A stretch of 64,000 bases of DNA from Phytopythium helicoides (lineage: Eukaryota > Oomycota > Peronosporomycetes > Pythiales > Pythiaceae), in the NCBI GenBank assembly GCA_024867545.1, contig JANFNE010000036.1, positions 248,001 to 312,000 on the forward strand. The letters run 5' to 3'. The notes below the pieces were generated by a model, which saw nothing but the letters and a program-made list of their open reading frames with translations, did not search any database and had not been told where the DNA came from. This document shows positions 40,735 to 50,746 of the stretch, piece after piece. Each line of letters opens with the position of its first letter. Within the stretch, counting starts at the first letter, position 1. The position numbers and the translations under genes were made by a program.

Positions 40735-42600
40735 ATGAGCGACATCATCACTCAGGTCGCGCCCCTCACGGACTCGTCCGGCGATATGACGGCCGGCGAC
40801 ATCGTCATCCTCGTCGTCGCCGTCATCGGCGTCATGTACATCGGCATCATCGGTGCCGTCAAGGCCGGTGAGACGCGCCTCGCCAAGTTTGTGCCTTGCA
40901 TCAAGGCGCGCCCCAACGTTGAGAACGGAGAGGGGTACCAGGCCGCGGAGACCCCGCAGGCAGACAAGATCGCTTCCGAGTCGACCTCGCGCGCACGCCA
41001 GTCGGCCCTCGACCACGAGGAGCATGAGAAGCAGAAGGAGGATTCCGAGATGCAGAGCTTCTTCCTTGCTGACCGCGGCATGAAGTGGTACTTCGTCGGT
41101 GGCGCGCTCTTCGCCAGTAACATCGGTGCTCAGCACTTCGTCGGCATGTCGGGTGACGGCGCGCGCCGCGGTATTGCCGTGTCGATCAACGAGTGGTACG
41201 CTTCCTTCCTCTTGCTGCTGCTCGGCTGGTTCTTCTCGCCCGTGTACCGCCGCTCGGGTGTCTACACCACGCCTGAGTTCCTCGAGTACCGCTTCAACGC
41301 TGCCTGCCGCCACTACCTCTCGGTGCTCACGATCGTCATGTACATTCTGACCAAGACGAGTGCGATCATCTACGGCGGTGCTGTGGTGATGCAGTCGACG
41401 CTCGGCTGGAACCTGTACCTCGGTGCTGGTTTCTGCATTGCCCTGAGTGCGCTCTACTCGATCGCTGGTGGTCTTCGTGCTGTGATGTACACGGATTTCT
41501 TCCAGATGTGCGTGTTCATTCTCGGTGGTCTGGTGGTGATGGCGGTGTCGCTGCACAAGGTCGGTGGCTTCAACGGCATCGTTGACAACCTCGAGGCGCA
41601 GAACCGCACTGATTTCTGGGAGCTGTGGAAGCCTGTCTCGGATGACGACTACCCGTGGACTGGTATGCTCATTGGCCAGCCGATTGGTTCTGTTTGGTAC
41701 TGGTGCATGGACCAGGACCTGGTGCAGCGCGTGCTCTCGGCTAAGGACACGGCTCACGCCAAGGGCGGCACTGTGCTTGCTGCTTTCCTTAAGCTGCTTC
41801 CTCCTTTCCTCATCGTGATCCCCGGTGTGATTGCCAGCATCTTCTACGACATGTCGGTTCCTGAGCGTGGCACGGACGCCGCCTACCCGGTGCTCCTCAC
41901 CAACTTGATGCCGCACGGTGTTGTCGGTCTCATGGTCTCGAGTATTGTGATGGCGATGATGTCGAGTCTGGGTTCTGTGTTTGCTGCTGGGTCGTCGGTC
42001 GTGACCAACGACATTTACCTGAAGATGTACCCGAATGCCACGACGAAGCAGCTTGTGTGGGTTGGTCGCCTGAGCATCGTTGCGTACGCTGTGTTGAGTT
42101 TCTGCTGGATCCCTGTTCTGAGCAACGGTGACGGCATGTACAAGAAGATCATTGAGATCCAGAGCTACCTGACTCCTCCTATTGGCATCGTTATCATCCT
42201 TGGTTTCTGCTGGAAGCGTATCAACGGCCAGGGAGCTTTCGCTGCTCTTATCCTCGGTGGTATCATCGGCTGTGTTCGTCTCATCTACCGCACCATCGAG
42301 GGCGACAGCATGAACGACAAGCTGAACGACTTTGCCGACGCCTTCTTCTACATGAACTTCTTCCACTTCGCGATCGTGCTGTGGGTCTTCTCGTTGATCG
42401 TCTGCGTGTCGGTTAGTCTCATGACGCCGCCGCCTACCGAGGATGCGATGCGCTACACGATTGACTGGTCGACCACTTTCAAGCTGGATGCGACCGAGCT
42501 CAGCAAGCCCGCTTGGGTCAACACGACGGTCCTCGTTGGTGCCTTCGCGGCGATGGCGGGGACGCTGGTGCTGTGCATTACGTTCCCGTGGAACTACTAG
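40735..42600 (+). CDS. SGLT-like sodium/solute symporter (SLC5 family), copy 1
   Basis: Sodium:solute symporter of the plasma membrane, sugar-transporter (SGLT) type. A single exon of 621 residues starting MSDIITQVAPLTDSSGD. The first membrane helix is IVILVVAVIGVMYIGIIG, then a cytosolic loop of about 65 residues (charged, Glu/Ser-rich) before FFLADRGMKWYFVGGALFAS and NIGAQHFVGMSGDGARRGIA, the SGLT hallmark block around the sugar and Na sites. Later blocks are YTTPEFLEYRFN, GGLRAVMYTDFFQMCVFILG (family signature), WYWCMDQDLVQRVLSAKD, LMPHGVVGLMVSSIVMAMMS and SLGSVFAAGSSVVTNDIY (second Na site region), and RINGQGAFAALILGG. About 14 helices. Ends FPWNY-stop. The substrate (glucose, inositol or other) is not decided by the sequence. 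Copy 2 lies 2.6 kb downstream on the same strand. Confidence 0.9.
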   Translation: MSDIITQVAPLTDSSGDMTAGDIVILVVAVIGVMYIGIIGAVKAGETRLAKFVPCIKARPNVENGEGYQAAETPQADKIASESTSRARQSALDHEEHEKQKEDSEMQSFFLADRGMKWYFVGGALFASNIGAQHFVGMSGDGARRGIAVSINEWYASFLLLLLGWFFSPVYRRSGVYTTPEFLEYRFNAACRHYLSVLTIVMYILTKTSAIIYGGAVVMQSTLGWNLYLGAGFCIALSALYSIAGGLRAVMYTDFFQMCVFILGGLVVMAVSLHKVGGFNGIVDNLEAQNRTDFWELWKPVSDDDYPWTGMLIGQPIGSVWYWCMDQDLVQRVLSAKDTAHAKGGTVLAAFLKLLPPFLIVIPGVIASIFYDMSVPERGTDAAYPVLLTNLMPHGVVGLMVSSIVMAMMSSLGSVFAAGSSVVTNDIYLKMYPNATTKQLVWVGRLSIVAYAVLSFCWIPVLSNGDGMYKKIIEIQSYLTPPIGIVIILGFCWKRINGQGAFAALILGGIIGCVRLIYRTIEGDSMNDKLNDFADAFFYMNFFHFAIVLWVFSLIVCVSVSLMTPPPTEDAMRYTIDWSTTFKLDATELSKPAWVNTTVLVGAFAAMAGTLVLCITFPWNY

Positions 42601-45109
42601 GCATTGCCACAGGACGAAGTCGCTTTTTAGCGCGACGCCTGCCCGTTGCATTTAGTTTTGAGTGAATTGCACTGTTGGAGTATTTCTTTCTTTCACGCTC
42701 TTAGATAGTGCTGTGCGCGTGCGGTTGCAGCGCGTGGCTCGGCCAAGTGTAGATGATGATCGAGGCAGGTCAGTCAGCAACAAAATGAATGTACTGTTTT
42801 CTATAACATTCCTACGTGTAATCAGATGCCCAGGTTTTACAAGGGCAATCCGTGATGTGTTATTGAGTCGGCGAGCATGTCCAACCACCAAGAACCGCAG
42901 CACCGGAAGTGCCGGCGGTTGCTCAGCGCTCGTCATGAGCAATGATCAGCTAAGAAACTTTGTCATGGTTGGTGGTGCAGCGAGTCCTAATGTCAGCACG
43001 GAGACTATCAAAGGCGTGGAGCTCACATGAAGACCAAATCGAGACCTGTGCGAAGAGGAAATATCCGCTGCGACACCATACAACCATATAGCTCACTTGC
43101 TGAACCATTGCGCTCGTGAAGTTTTACTCTTACTTGCGTCTTAGAGGATTCTTGTGTCGTACATTCATCAGGACAGCTCAGAAAACATGAGCACAGCTAC
43201 ACATTATAGAAAGTTGGCAGAGCGGCATGAAACCCCGCGAAGAGCATTGTATGGTAGAGCGATGTAACAAGAAAAGCTAGTTAGTAGCATACAGCGTATG
43301 TTCTTGCTCGGAAAGCGTAAAGTAAACCCTGTGGAGGTAACATTCTCGGCGACAGTACCTGTTCCGGCGAAGTGAGAGCTCGATACTAGGTGTACTGACT
43401 TGTTGGAGCCGTAAGTAAGTTTTTGCACCTCAATCACGTGTAAAGAAGCACCGTAATATCAGGATTAACGCACTAGAACGCGTTGAAGTGTCTCGGTGAG
43501 CTCGCCGGCAGCCAGGTCGCAGTTTTGGTTTACTCTGCGCGCGCTATGCTCAATTAACATCACATCAGTACCCCGACATCTACGATTGGTTATTGAAGTT
43601 GGGGGCAACTCGGGTGAAGAGACTTGGACGCTTGTCAACACAAGCGACTAGCCAAAAAGATATCGCTTTCTAGAAAGCAGGACTCTAGGAAGAGAGAAGG
43701 AGCTTGTCCTTTGTCGGAGCGGCAATGCTGAGTCCTGGCTCCAGTTCCTCGCTACTGCTTGTAGGATTTCCTCAAAATTCACCCGATTTTCTTGAGCTCA
43801 GTGCGTCAATCAATAGCTGAATAACCGGAAACGTACATAGAGCTCAAACTCGATAGCTACCAACGATTTCGACGTTGGTGTTTCTTGTGAGCTGCGACCA
43901 TTCAACCCTGCTGCCTATGCCTGCCTGCGCATGGTACTGTATTCGACGCGCACTGGGTGTGTGGATTGTTCGAGAACTTCTCGCCCAGCTGCATCCAATC
44001 GTTTGTTGAGTCGTGAGAGTCTGCAAACTCATGAAAGCTTCCTTTCATACCGGAGAAAGAGGTTTGGAGCATCTAGGATGCACCCACACGCTGAAAGCTG
44101 AGATTGCCCGTGTCGCACACACAAAGAGCTCGCATGTGCTCCATAGACGGCGGGCAAGAACAGCAAGCAGAGGTCGTAATGCCGTCGGCGCGTGCAAAGC
44201 ATGGGGATCTAGCTCGACCTATGCTCAACTTTTGCACCAATCATTTTTGTTGGAAAGCTGCGAAAAATCTAGAAACAGCGTGCCGAGGCCGAACGCGAAA
44301 GCTCGTCATACCGCCACCCACCACATTGGCGCTCAAGCACCGGTCAGTCATGACGCGTCAGCTTGGCATGCATCGCTGCGAGCGAAACCGCCCTTGCAAG
44401 AGACCTTGCGTATCATTCATCTCGCCTGCTCCGCTGGCAGCATGCCTTCTAGAACGCTGCTGATGGCACCCATTAACTCGAGGAGCGTGGCACTCAGCTC
44501 CATGGCTTGCCAAGCAAAACCCGACCTACTAGTCGCCACCAAGCAGCCTTCACCAAGCAGCAGAGCCGTACACGCCAAAGCATTAGAACTCGAATAGAGT
44601 AAATGACCAAACTGTAGATCGACTAGGTGCTTTTCAGGTCGACCTGAATGCGTCGCTTGTCGCCGTTGAAGCTCGCGTCGAGCGCTCGTTGCGCGGCCAT
44701 CACGCCACCACCACTGGATTTGCCATGTTGGACTCGTCGGGTCTCTCGCCAGTCGTCCGTCTTTGCGGCAAGGGCGACAGGGGGCGCTCGAGCGGAGACG
44801 GGCGCCATGATGAGCTCCGGGGGGATGCGCGGCTTTGGCTCCGAAACCTCAGAATTGACGCGGGGAGCACCGCAATCCCCACCTCAGCGAGCGATAAATG
44901 CACGGGTGGCACGTTGTCGCAACGGCGACTAACCGAGGTGGGTCTCTCGTTATCTGTGAGCTCGGCGGGGCTAATTTCCTCTCCAGAGACGCAGCCATGA
45001 CAATCTCGATGACGCGGCGGCACACAACGCACGGCACCAGCCAAACGTGCAAGATCCGGGCACGGAACCGCCCGCGGGCTGCTCGCGGGACTCCCTCGAG
45101 TGCACCAAC
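42601..45109. other. Long gap between the two symporters
   Basis: About 2.5 kb with no convincing gene. A 61-codon minus-strand frame at 44623-44808 is listed separately. I saw no transposon or repeat that explains the spacing. Confidence 0.4.
44623..44808 (-). CDS. Possible small ORF, unknown
   Basis: A 61-codon frame, starting MAPVSARAPPVALAAKTDDW and ending SFNGDKRRIQVDLKST. Composition looks protein-like towards the C-terminus, but there is no family I recognise and it may be a chance frame. Confidence 0.2.
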   Translation of the reverse strand: MAPVSARAPPVALAAKTDDWRETRRVQHGKSSGGGVMAAQRALDASFNGDKRRIQVDLKST

Positions 45110-45128
45110 GCTCACTTTCGAATTCGCC
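45110..45128 (+). promoter_or_regulatory. Oomycete-type core promoter of symporter 2
   Basis: GCTCACTTTCGAATTCGCC, 84 bases before the start codon. It matches the oomycete initiator plus flanking element and parallels the symporter 1 element. Confidence 0.65.
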
Positions 45129-45211
45129 CTCGCCTGATCAAGCCATCGCCTTCCAGCCTCGATCGATCGTCCATCAATCCGTCGACACGACACAAGTGAA
45201 AAGCTGAAGCC

Positions 45212-47089
45212 ATGAGCGACATCATCACTCAGGTCGCTCCCAACACGGACTCGTCCGGTGACATGACGGCCGGCGATATCGTCATTCTCGTCTTCGCCAT
45301 CATTGGCGTCATGTACATTGGCATCATTGGCGCTGTCAAGGCTGGCGAGACGCGCCTCGCCAAGTTTGTGCCCTGCATCAAGGCGCGGGATCCGGCGGCG
45401 GAGACTCCAGGCTACGCCGCGCAGCTAACGCCGCAGATGGACGGGGAAAAGACGCTGAATGGAGTCGAGGCACAATCTCCTGCCCGGTCTTCAACGACCA
45501 TCCAGACTCGCGACGACCGCTTGCGCATGAAGAACGACGCTGCGGTCGAGAGCTTCTTCCTTGCTGACCGCGGCATGAAGTGGTACTTTGTCGGTGGCGC
45601 GCTCTTCGCCAGTAACATCGGTGCTCAGCACTTCGTCGGCATGTCGGGTGACGGCGCGCGCCGCGGTATTGCTGTTTCCGTGAACGAGTGGTATGCTGCG
45701 CTGCTGATTCTCATCCTTGGTTGGTTCTTTTCGCCCGTGTACCGCCGCTCGGGTGTCTACACCACGCCTGAGTTCCTCGAGTACCGCTTCAACGCTGCCT
45801 GCCGCCACTACCTCTCGGTGCTCACGATCGTCATGTACATTCTGACCAAGACGAGTGCGATCATCTATGGTGGTGCTGTGGTGATGCAGTCGACGCTCGG
45901 CTGGAACCTGTACCTCGGTGCTGGTTTCTGCATTGCTCTGAGTGCGCTCTACTCGATCGCTGGTGGTCTTCGTGCTGTGATGTACACGGATTTCTTCCAG
46001 ATGTGCGTGTTCATCCTCGGTGGCCTGGTGGTGATGGCTGTGTCGCTGCACAAGGTTGGCGGATTCTCTGGTATCGCGGATAATCTTGAAGCTCAAGGCC
46101 GCACTGATTTCTGGGAGCTGTGGAAGCCTGTCTCGGACGACGACTACCCGTGGACCGGCATGATTTTCGGACAACCCATCGGTTCTGTTTGGTACTGGTG
46201 CATGGACCAGGACCTGGTGCAGCGCGTGCTCTCGGCTAAGGACACGGCTCACGCCAAGGGTGGTGCCGTTTTCGCCAGCTTTCTCAAGATGCTTCCTCCT
46301 TTCCTCATCGTGATCCCCGGTGTGATTGCCAGCATCTTCTACGACATGTCGGTTCCTGAGCGTGGCACGGACGCCGCTTACCCGGTGCTCCTCACCAACC
46401 TGATGCCGCACGGTGTTGTCGGTCTCATGGTCTCAAGTATTGTGATGGCGATGATGTCGAGTCTGGGTTCTGTGTTCGCTGCTGGATCGTCGGTCGTGAC
46501 CAACGACATTTACCTAAAGATGTACCCGAACGCCACGACGAAGCAGCTTGTGTGGGTTGGTCGCCTGAGCATCGTTGCGTACGCTGTGTTGAGCTTCTGC
46601 TGGATCCCTGTTCTGAGCAGCGGCGAGGGTATGTACAAGAAGATCATTGAGATCCAGAGCTACCTGACGCCCCCAATGGGTATCGTCCTCATTCTTGGTG
46701 TTGCTTGGAAGCGTATCAACGGCCAGGGTGCCTTCTGGGCACTGATCCTCGGTGCCATCCTTGGATGTGTTCGCCTCATTTTCTCGACGGTTGAGGGAGA
46801 CGGCATGAAGGGCACAATGAACGCATTCGCGGAGGCCTTCTTCTACATGAACTTCTATCACTTCTCGATCGTGCTGTGGGTCTTCTCGTTGATCGTGTGT
46901 GTCGCTGTCAGCCTTATGACGCCGCCGCCTACTGAGGATGCGATGCGCTACACGATTGACTGGGCCACTGTGCTCAAGCTGGACGAGACGGAGCTCAAGA
47001 AGCCGACGTGGGTTAACGCCGGCGTTCTTGTTGGCGCCGCATTGTCTATGGCGTGTATGGCGGTGTTGTTCGCGACGTTCCCGTGGTAG
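45212..47089 (+). CDS. SGLT-like sodium/solute symporter (SLC5 family), copy 2
   Basis: Tandem paralogue of copy 1, single exon, 625 residues, starting MSDIITQVAPNTDSSGDMTA. All the SGLT blocks are present (FFLADRGMKWYFVGGALFAS, QHFVGMSGDGARRGIAVSVN, YTTPEFLEYRFNAACRH, GGLRAVMYTDFFQMC, WYWCMDQDLVQRVLSAKD, SLGSVFAAGSSVVTNDIY). The first cytosolic loop after about residue 55 is unrelated to copy 1 (DPAAETPGYAAQLTPQMDGE versus PNVENGEGYQ...). Long DNA stretches are identical between copies (for example 45,590-45,670 and 45,740-46,010), interrupted by clearly diverged patches. Late helices differ mildly (GVAWKRINGQGAFWALIL). Ends in TFPW-stop. Both copies have their own core promoter. Confidence 0.9.
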   Translation: MSDIITQVAPNTDSSGDMTAGDIVILVFAIIGVMYIGIIGAVKAGETRLAKFVPCIKARDPAAETPGYAAQLTPQMDGEKTLNGVEAQSPARSSTTIQTRDDRLRMKNDAAVESFFLADRGMKWYFVGGALFASNIGAQHFVGMSGDGARRGIAVSVNEWYAALLILILGWFFSPVYRRSGVYTTPEFLEYRFNAACRHYLSVLTIVMYILTKTSAIIYGGAVVMQSTLGWNLYLGAGFCIALSALYSIAGGLRAVMYTDFFQMCVFILGGLVVMAVSLHKVGGFSGIADNLEAQGRTDFWELWKPVSDDDYPWTGMIFGQPIGSVWYWCMDQDLVQRVLSAKDTAHAKGGAVFASFLKMLPPFLIVIPGVIASIFYDMSVPERGTDAAYPVLLTNLMPHGVVGLMVSSIVMAMMSSLGSVFAAGSSVVTNDIYLKMYPNATTKQLVWVGRLSIVAYAVLSFCWIPVLSSGEGMYKKIIEIQSYLTPPMGIVLILGVAWKRINGQGAFWALILGAILGCVRLIFSTVEGDGMKGTMNAFAEAFFYMNFYHFSIVLWVFSLIVCVAVSLMTPPPTEDAMRYTIDWATVLKLDETELKKPTWVNAGVLVGAALSMACMAVLFATFPW

Positions 47090-47225
47090 ACGGCAGAAAC
47101 ACCTCATGTGTATCGAGGAGATACGTTCAACTTTTTTTATTCGGCATTGAGTTTTTCATTGCCCCGTAGACCTACGAACCTGTAAATACAAACCCAAGAC
47201 AGTCTCACAGACATCGCATTTACAT

Positions 47226-48494
47226 TCACTCGACTTCTAACATGAACGGATATTCGCTCAGTTGCTGCTCAACTCGAATGAAGCTGTCGCTGGAGATAGT
47301 CGCTAAGTAGTGCGAAGTTATGTTTGCAACTACAAGGCGAAAAGTAAATGCACTGGGTGTGACACGAATGTCAACAGCGTGAGTGCACCGAGCAGCTTCT
47401 TGCACGTCGTAGTACGGCAGAAGATCGGTGACGGACGTTGCAAAGCTGTTGTGCTTGTCGAAAAAACGGTGTTGTGCATAGTAGAGCTGAAAGGCAACAA
47501 AGCGCACGTTCCACTCCGGATCGAACGGAACGACGATATGTTCACTTGCAACTTCCGTGGGCAGACGAAATTGCACGTAACCCCACCACTCAGGGCGATG
47601 CATGTCGACGGCATACTGCGAGCTCCAGACCCAGTTCTCTTCACTCCTTCCCGCCACTTTCTCATACCTCCAGTCTCCATCAGTTGAAGTCACGACTCTC
47701 ACCGGCCATTGCACACGAGAAAAGTTAATGCGCCAGAATGTCAGCGGCTTCGGAGGAACTGAAGCAGTTGAATGGAGCGCAAGTTCCGCAAGTGGCAACG
47801 CCACCTCTGCCGTCCAGAAGTGCAGTCTCTCATCTGTCAGGGCAATCGAAAATTCGTTGGTTGCCAGGTTCCCATGTTTTGTCGGCAACGGGGATCACTC
47901 ACGCGGATCGTTAACTGCGCCTGGCACGAACACGGCCGAGTGCAAACCCTTTCCGAACATGTCGAAGCCGAACTGCGGGTCGACGCGCGTGCTGTTCTCA
48001 TGTCCGCCATCGCGGTATGGGCGGTCAAGCCACAGGTTCCACGTCGTGTTGATCGCGTTCAGCTCCAGCTCCTTGTAGTTGTGTGTAGACCCGTCGGCAT
48101 CGACGAAAACCTCGAAGTCGTTGTCATGGAACACAACATCATTGCGCCGCGTCACGTTGGCCCAGACGCTCTCCTCCTCCATGTACGCGGCCACATACAG
48201 GCGCTCGCGATCATACAGCAGCTTGACGCGTGTAGCGAGCCACGGCTGCGACCAGTGGCGCGGCCCGCGGATGTCCTGGAACGGCTCACTCCAAGGCGCG
48301 GCCTCCCACGCCGCGTCGTCCAGCTTCCCGTCCACTTTGGGCGGGTTCTCGCCTACGTAGAAGACCGGGAGGCGCCGTGGGTGCCACTGAGAAAAGTCGC
48401 AGGCCTGTTGGTGGTCTTGAGCTGCACAGATCGGCGCCTGGAGCTGCACGGCGACGCACAGAAGCGTGGAGATGGCGAGCGCCACGCGCGTCAT
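47226..48494 (-). CDS. Secreted CBM9-like carbohydrate-binding protein
   Basis: Start MTRVALAISTLLCVAVQLQA, a signal peptide ending about CAAQ, so the protein is secreted. The body matches the CBM9-like sugar-binding beta-sandwich found in bacterial and oomycete or fungal proteins: VDGKLDDAAWEAAPW, ATRVKLLYDRERLYVAAYME, NDVVFHDNDFEVFVDADGST, NYKELELNAINTTWNLWLDR, PQFGFDMFG. An intron (about 47902-47834) joins AVNDP to ERLHFWTAEVALPLAELA. Then FWRINFSRVQWPV, WVWSSQYAVDMHRPEWWGYV and QFRLP, the C-terminal strand typical of the family. A further 110-residue tail has no named domain. Total about 400 residues. Earlier in-frame ATGs up to 48575 are less likely because the signal peptide begins at 48494. 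The ligand is probably plant or microbial polysaccharide. Confidence 0.8.
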
Positions 48495-48635
48495 TTTCGA
48501 CTTGATGAGATCTTGGTGCGAGCTTGACTTCCATAAAAGATTTTGTACATACATAGACACATACTTTGCTCGCACTCGCCTTCGGCTCGCGGGTATGGCC
48601 GTGGTAAGCCCGGCATCCTACGATAAAAGACGATG

Positions 48636-48654
48636 ACTGGGAATGGAACCCAGT
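48636..48654 (-). ncRNA. Short hairpin at the 3' side of the Fanzor relic
   Basis: ACTGGGAATGGAACCCAGT, a perfect 6-bp stem with a 7-base loop, 30 bases beyond the stop of the Fanzor C-terminal part. Guide RNAs of Fanzor/TnpB proteins come from the 3' end of the gene and element, so this is a place to look for one. The hairpin alone is weak evidence. Confidence 0.2.
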
Positions 48655-48684
48655 GAAAATCCAACAATGCCTGAGTATACAGTG

Positions 48685-50021
48685 CTATCTGCGGGCAACG
48701 CTGAGCGCACCTGCAGACACTTTGTGGCCCCTGATGTGGTAAGTTGGCGCTCGGCAAAAAACGTTAGGTCTTGGTTGACCACGGAGCATGTAGAAGAGAA
48801 GCATCAGCATGTTCTTCGAGGCGTTGACGTCGCGGTTCACAGTAGTACCAAAACAGTCATTGTATCGACAATGGAGCACACTATAAACCTTGCACGTCCG
48901 CCATTCCTTGTCCGTGCTGTTCTTGACCTTGCAGAGGCGGAGACTGTACTGGTATTCTAGCCGCCGGTGGCAACGTGAGTGAAGCTTGCTGGTGCGAAAC
49001 TCATCAATTGGTTGTACACGACAGCAGTTTCTCAATGTGTGCTCGAGTCTCTTGACCAGCCCCGCGGGGCACTTCTTGATGACTCCAGAGTAATCGGTAT
49101 TGCTCCAATCTCCAAATCCAACCACCGTTCGCCTGCCTGCTTGGTGGGTCAGTTTCCGGCAGAGTTCATGAAGCTTCTTCTGCGCAAAGATGTACCGTCC
49201 AAAACGCAGGTTGCGGAATCCCTTCGCCCGTGAAAATCCTAGCAGGTTTTCCATCCGTGGAATAAAGTATCGTGTGTACGTTTCCAGCAGCTCGAGCGAC
49301 GCGGTCTTCTTCGACGGCATCTGACGCTCGGCCGTCAAAATGTCGGGACACCGCTCCTTCCAGCAAGCTATCTTCTGGTTGCTACAAACAGATCTCGTCT
49401 GCCAGGATCTAGGCCCCACATGGCATCATAATCTTCTTCCCTAAGTGGGCGGTCTGTCGCCGGATGGGTTTTCCGCATGACGATGCTGACAGCCTTTCCG
49501 TCCGTCACGATCTCTCCTGCGAACTTCTTGTTGGCTGTTTCAAACTTCTCGATATTGAAGAGACTGCGCCACCAATCGTCTGCGACAGCATTCCAATCGT
49601 CGCCTTGAGGAGGCACGCGAACACCAGCACGTAGAAGTAGGCTGTGGAGCGCCGTCTTGCACATCTTGAAGTGCGAGCACTTGAACCCATTCTTTGTCGG
49701 CAGGAGACTGAACGTGCGGACCTCTGGGATGTCCTGTCGATGCTGAAACCGGCGATTCCTCTCCTCAATGTCGGTCAGAATCATGTAGGTGAGAGGAAGC
49801 AATCTGTTAGCCTCGTCGGACAAGTAGCCGCTCTCGTTGCGCGGAATCTGCTCTTGCCAAGCCTGAACCTCGGTATCGTTGCCGTTGTAGACAGGGTCCA
49901 GGATGCTCTTGATCATGACGTAGGCCTCAGCACCATTCATGTCGTAAACCCGCTTGATGTGACGGTGAAAGCGACGGTAGAAGTTGCGTACGATCGCGTT
50001 CTTGGTGTTAGTGGCCATCAT
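48685..50021 (-). pseudogene. Broken Fanzor (eukaryotic TnpB-like RNA-guided nuclease) gene
   Basis: Fanzor proteins are transposon-borne eukaryotic relatives of TnpB/Cas12 that cut DNA with an RNA guide. The N-terminal part (50021-49368) begins MMATNTKNAIVRNFYRRFHR; the same frame is open upstream to about 50144 (TLYNTWRGEDARRASNRQ). It runs to MWGLDPGRRDLFVATRR-stop, which holds the RuvC-I Asp. The C-terminal part (49419-48685, another frame) has QMPSKKTASLELLETYTRYF, FRNLRFGRYIFAQKKLHEL, RTVVGFGDWSNTDYSGVIKK, DEFRTSKLHSRCHRR, VLHCRYNDC (zinc-finger residues) and TTVNRDVNASKNM with the RuvC-III Asp. The frames switch near 49360, where about 25 residues that normally follow the DPG motif seem to be missing. 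The zinc-finger's first Cys appears replaced (LHSRC). The element ends are not visible. Inactive as it stands. Confidence 0.8.
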
Positions 50022-50122
50022 TTGGGCTGCGTTCTGCTGCCACCCAGCGGTAATCTGCCGGTTGCTTGCACGTCGAGCGTCCTCACCTCGCCAAGTGTTG
50101 TACAGCGTGACTGATTGCTGGA

Positions 50123-50578
50123 ATGCAGGAGACGTCGCTCAAGGCGTTTTGCAAGAGCGATGAGGCCATGACTTTGCCGTGGGAGTCCGTGCTGGAGGCT
50201 TACGTCCTCGCCAACACCCACGCCGTGCGGATGTGTCAGCTGGGCGATGCAGTGGAGCCACTCAACCAGGTCTTCTTCTACAGATGCCTATCGTGTGTTT
50301 GCAACGCCAACTCCACACTTGGGTCTTGACGCACACAAGCGAGGATTTGGCGTTAGCTGCGTCACGAGCTTCGACTTCGGCTTGTCGCCTCTTTGACTGA
50401 CTCTTGCGTGGTTCTGCACTGCGCTCCTTTCTTTTAGATTTAGCATCGCCTGACGTCGGACCAGCTGCACGTGTTGTCTTGGACCGAACTCGTCGACTTG
50501 TGGAAGCAGTTCATGCCCTTTTACGTGTATGCAGGCAGAGCTGCAAAGGCCGCTTTACTAGCTTGCCGTGGCTCGTGA
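50123..50578 (+). pseudogene. Gene fragment, two coding-like exons, unknown
   Basis: Plus-strand exon from ATG 50123 reads MQETSLKAFCKSDEAMTLPW, ESVLEAYVLANTHAVRMCQL, GDAVEPLNQVFFYR. After an intron (about 50300-50441), a second exon reads HRLTSDQLHVLSWTELVDLW, KQFMPFYVYAGRAAKAALLA and CRGS, then a stop at 50576-50578. Both look genuinely coded (few rare residues, good helix periodicity), but the product is short and ends abruptly. I do not recognise it. It overlaps the extreme 5' side of the Fanzor relic on the other strand by about 20 bases, so it may be a host gene cut by the element or a passenger. Confidence 0.35.
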
Positions 50579-50746
50579 TGGAGCTCTGGAGATGCTTCCT
50601 ATGGCATCTCCAACAAGCAATACGAACTGTCAATGCATTGCTGTTGTCATTGCTGGGGAAGGGCATCGCGCAACCCGCTTGAAGCTGATGAAGCTATATT
50701 ATATTTTCACTCAAAAAGAGGCTTACGAGATTGGCGACCACTTCAA

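Noticed and set aside
40669..42651. A 660-codon open frame antisense to symporter 1, and a 306-codon one (45491-46411) antisense to symporter 2
   Set aside because: Translations are His/Arg/Asp-rich with no family resemblance. They are by-products of the strong codon bias of the sense genes, and both paralogues show the same pattern.
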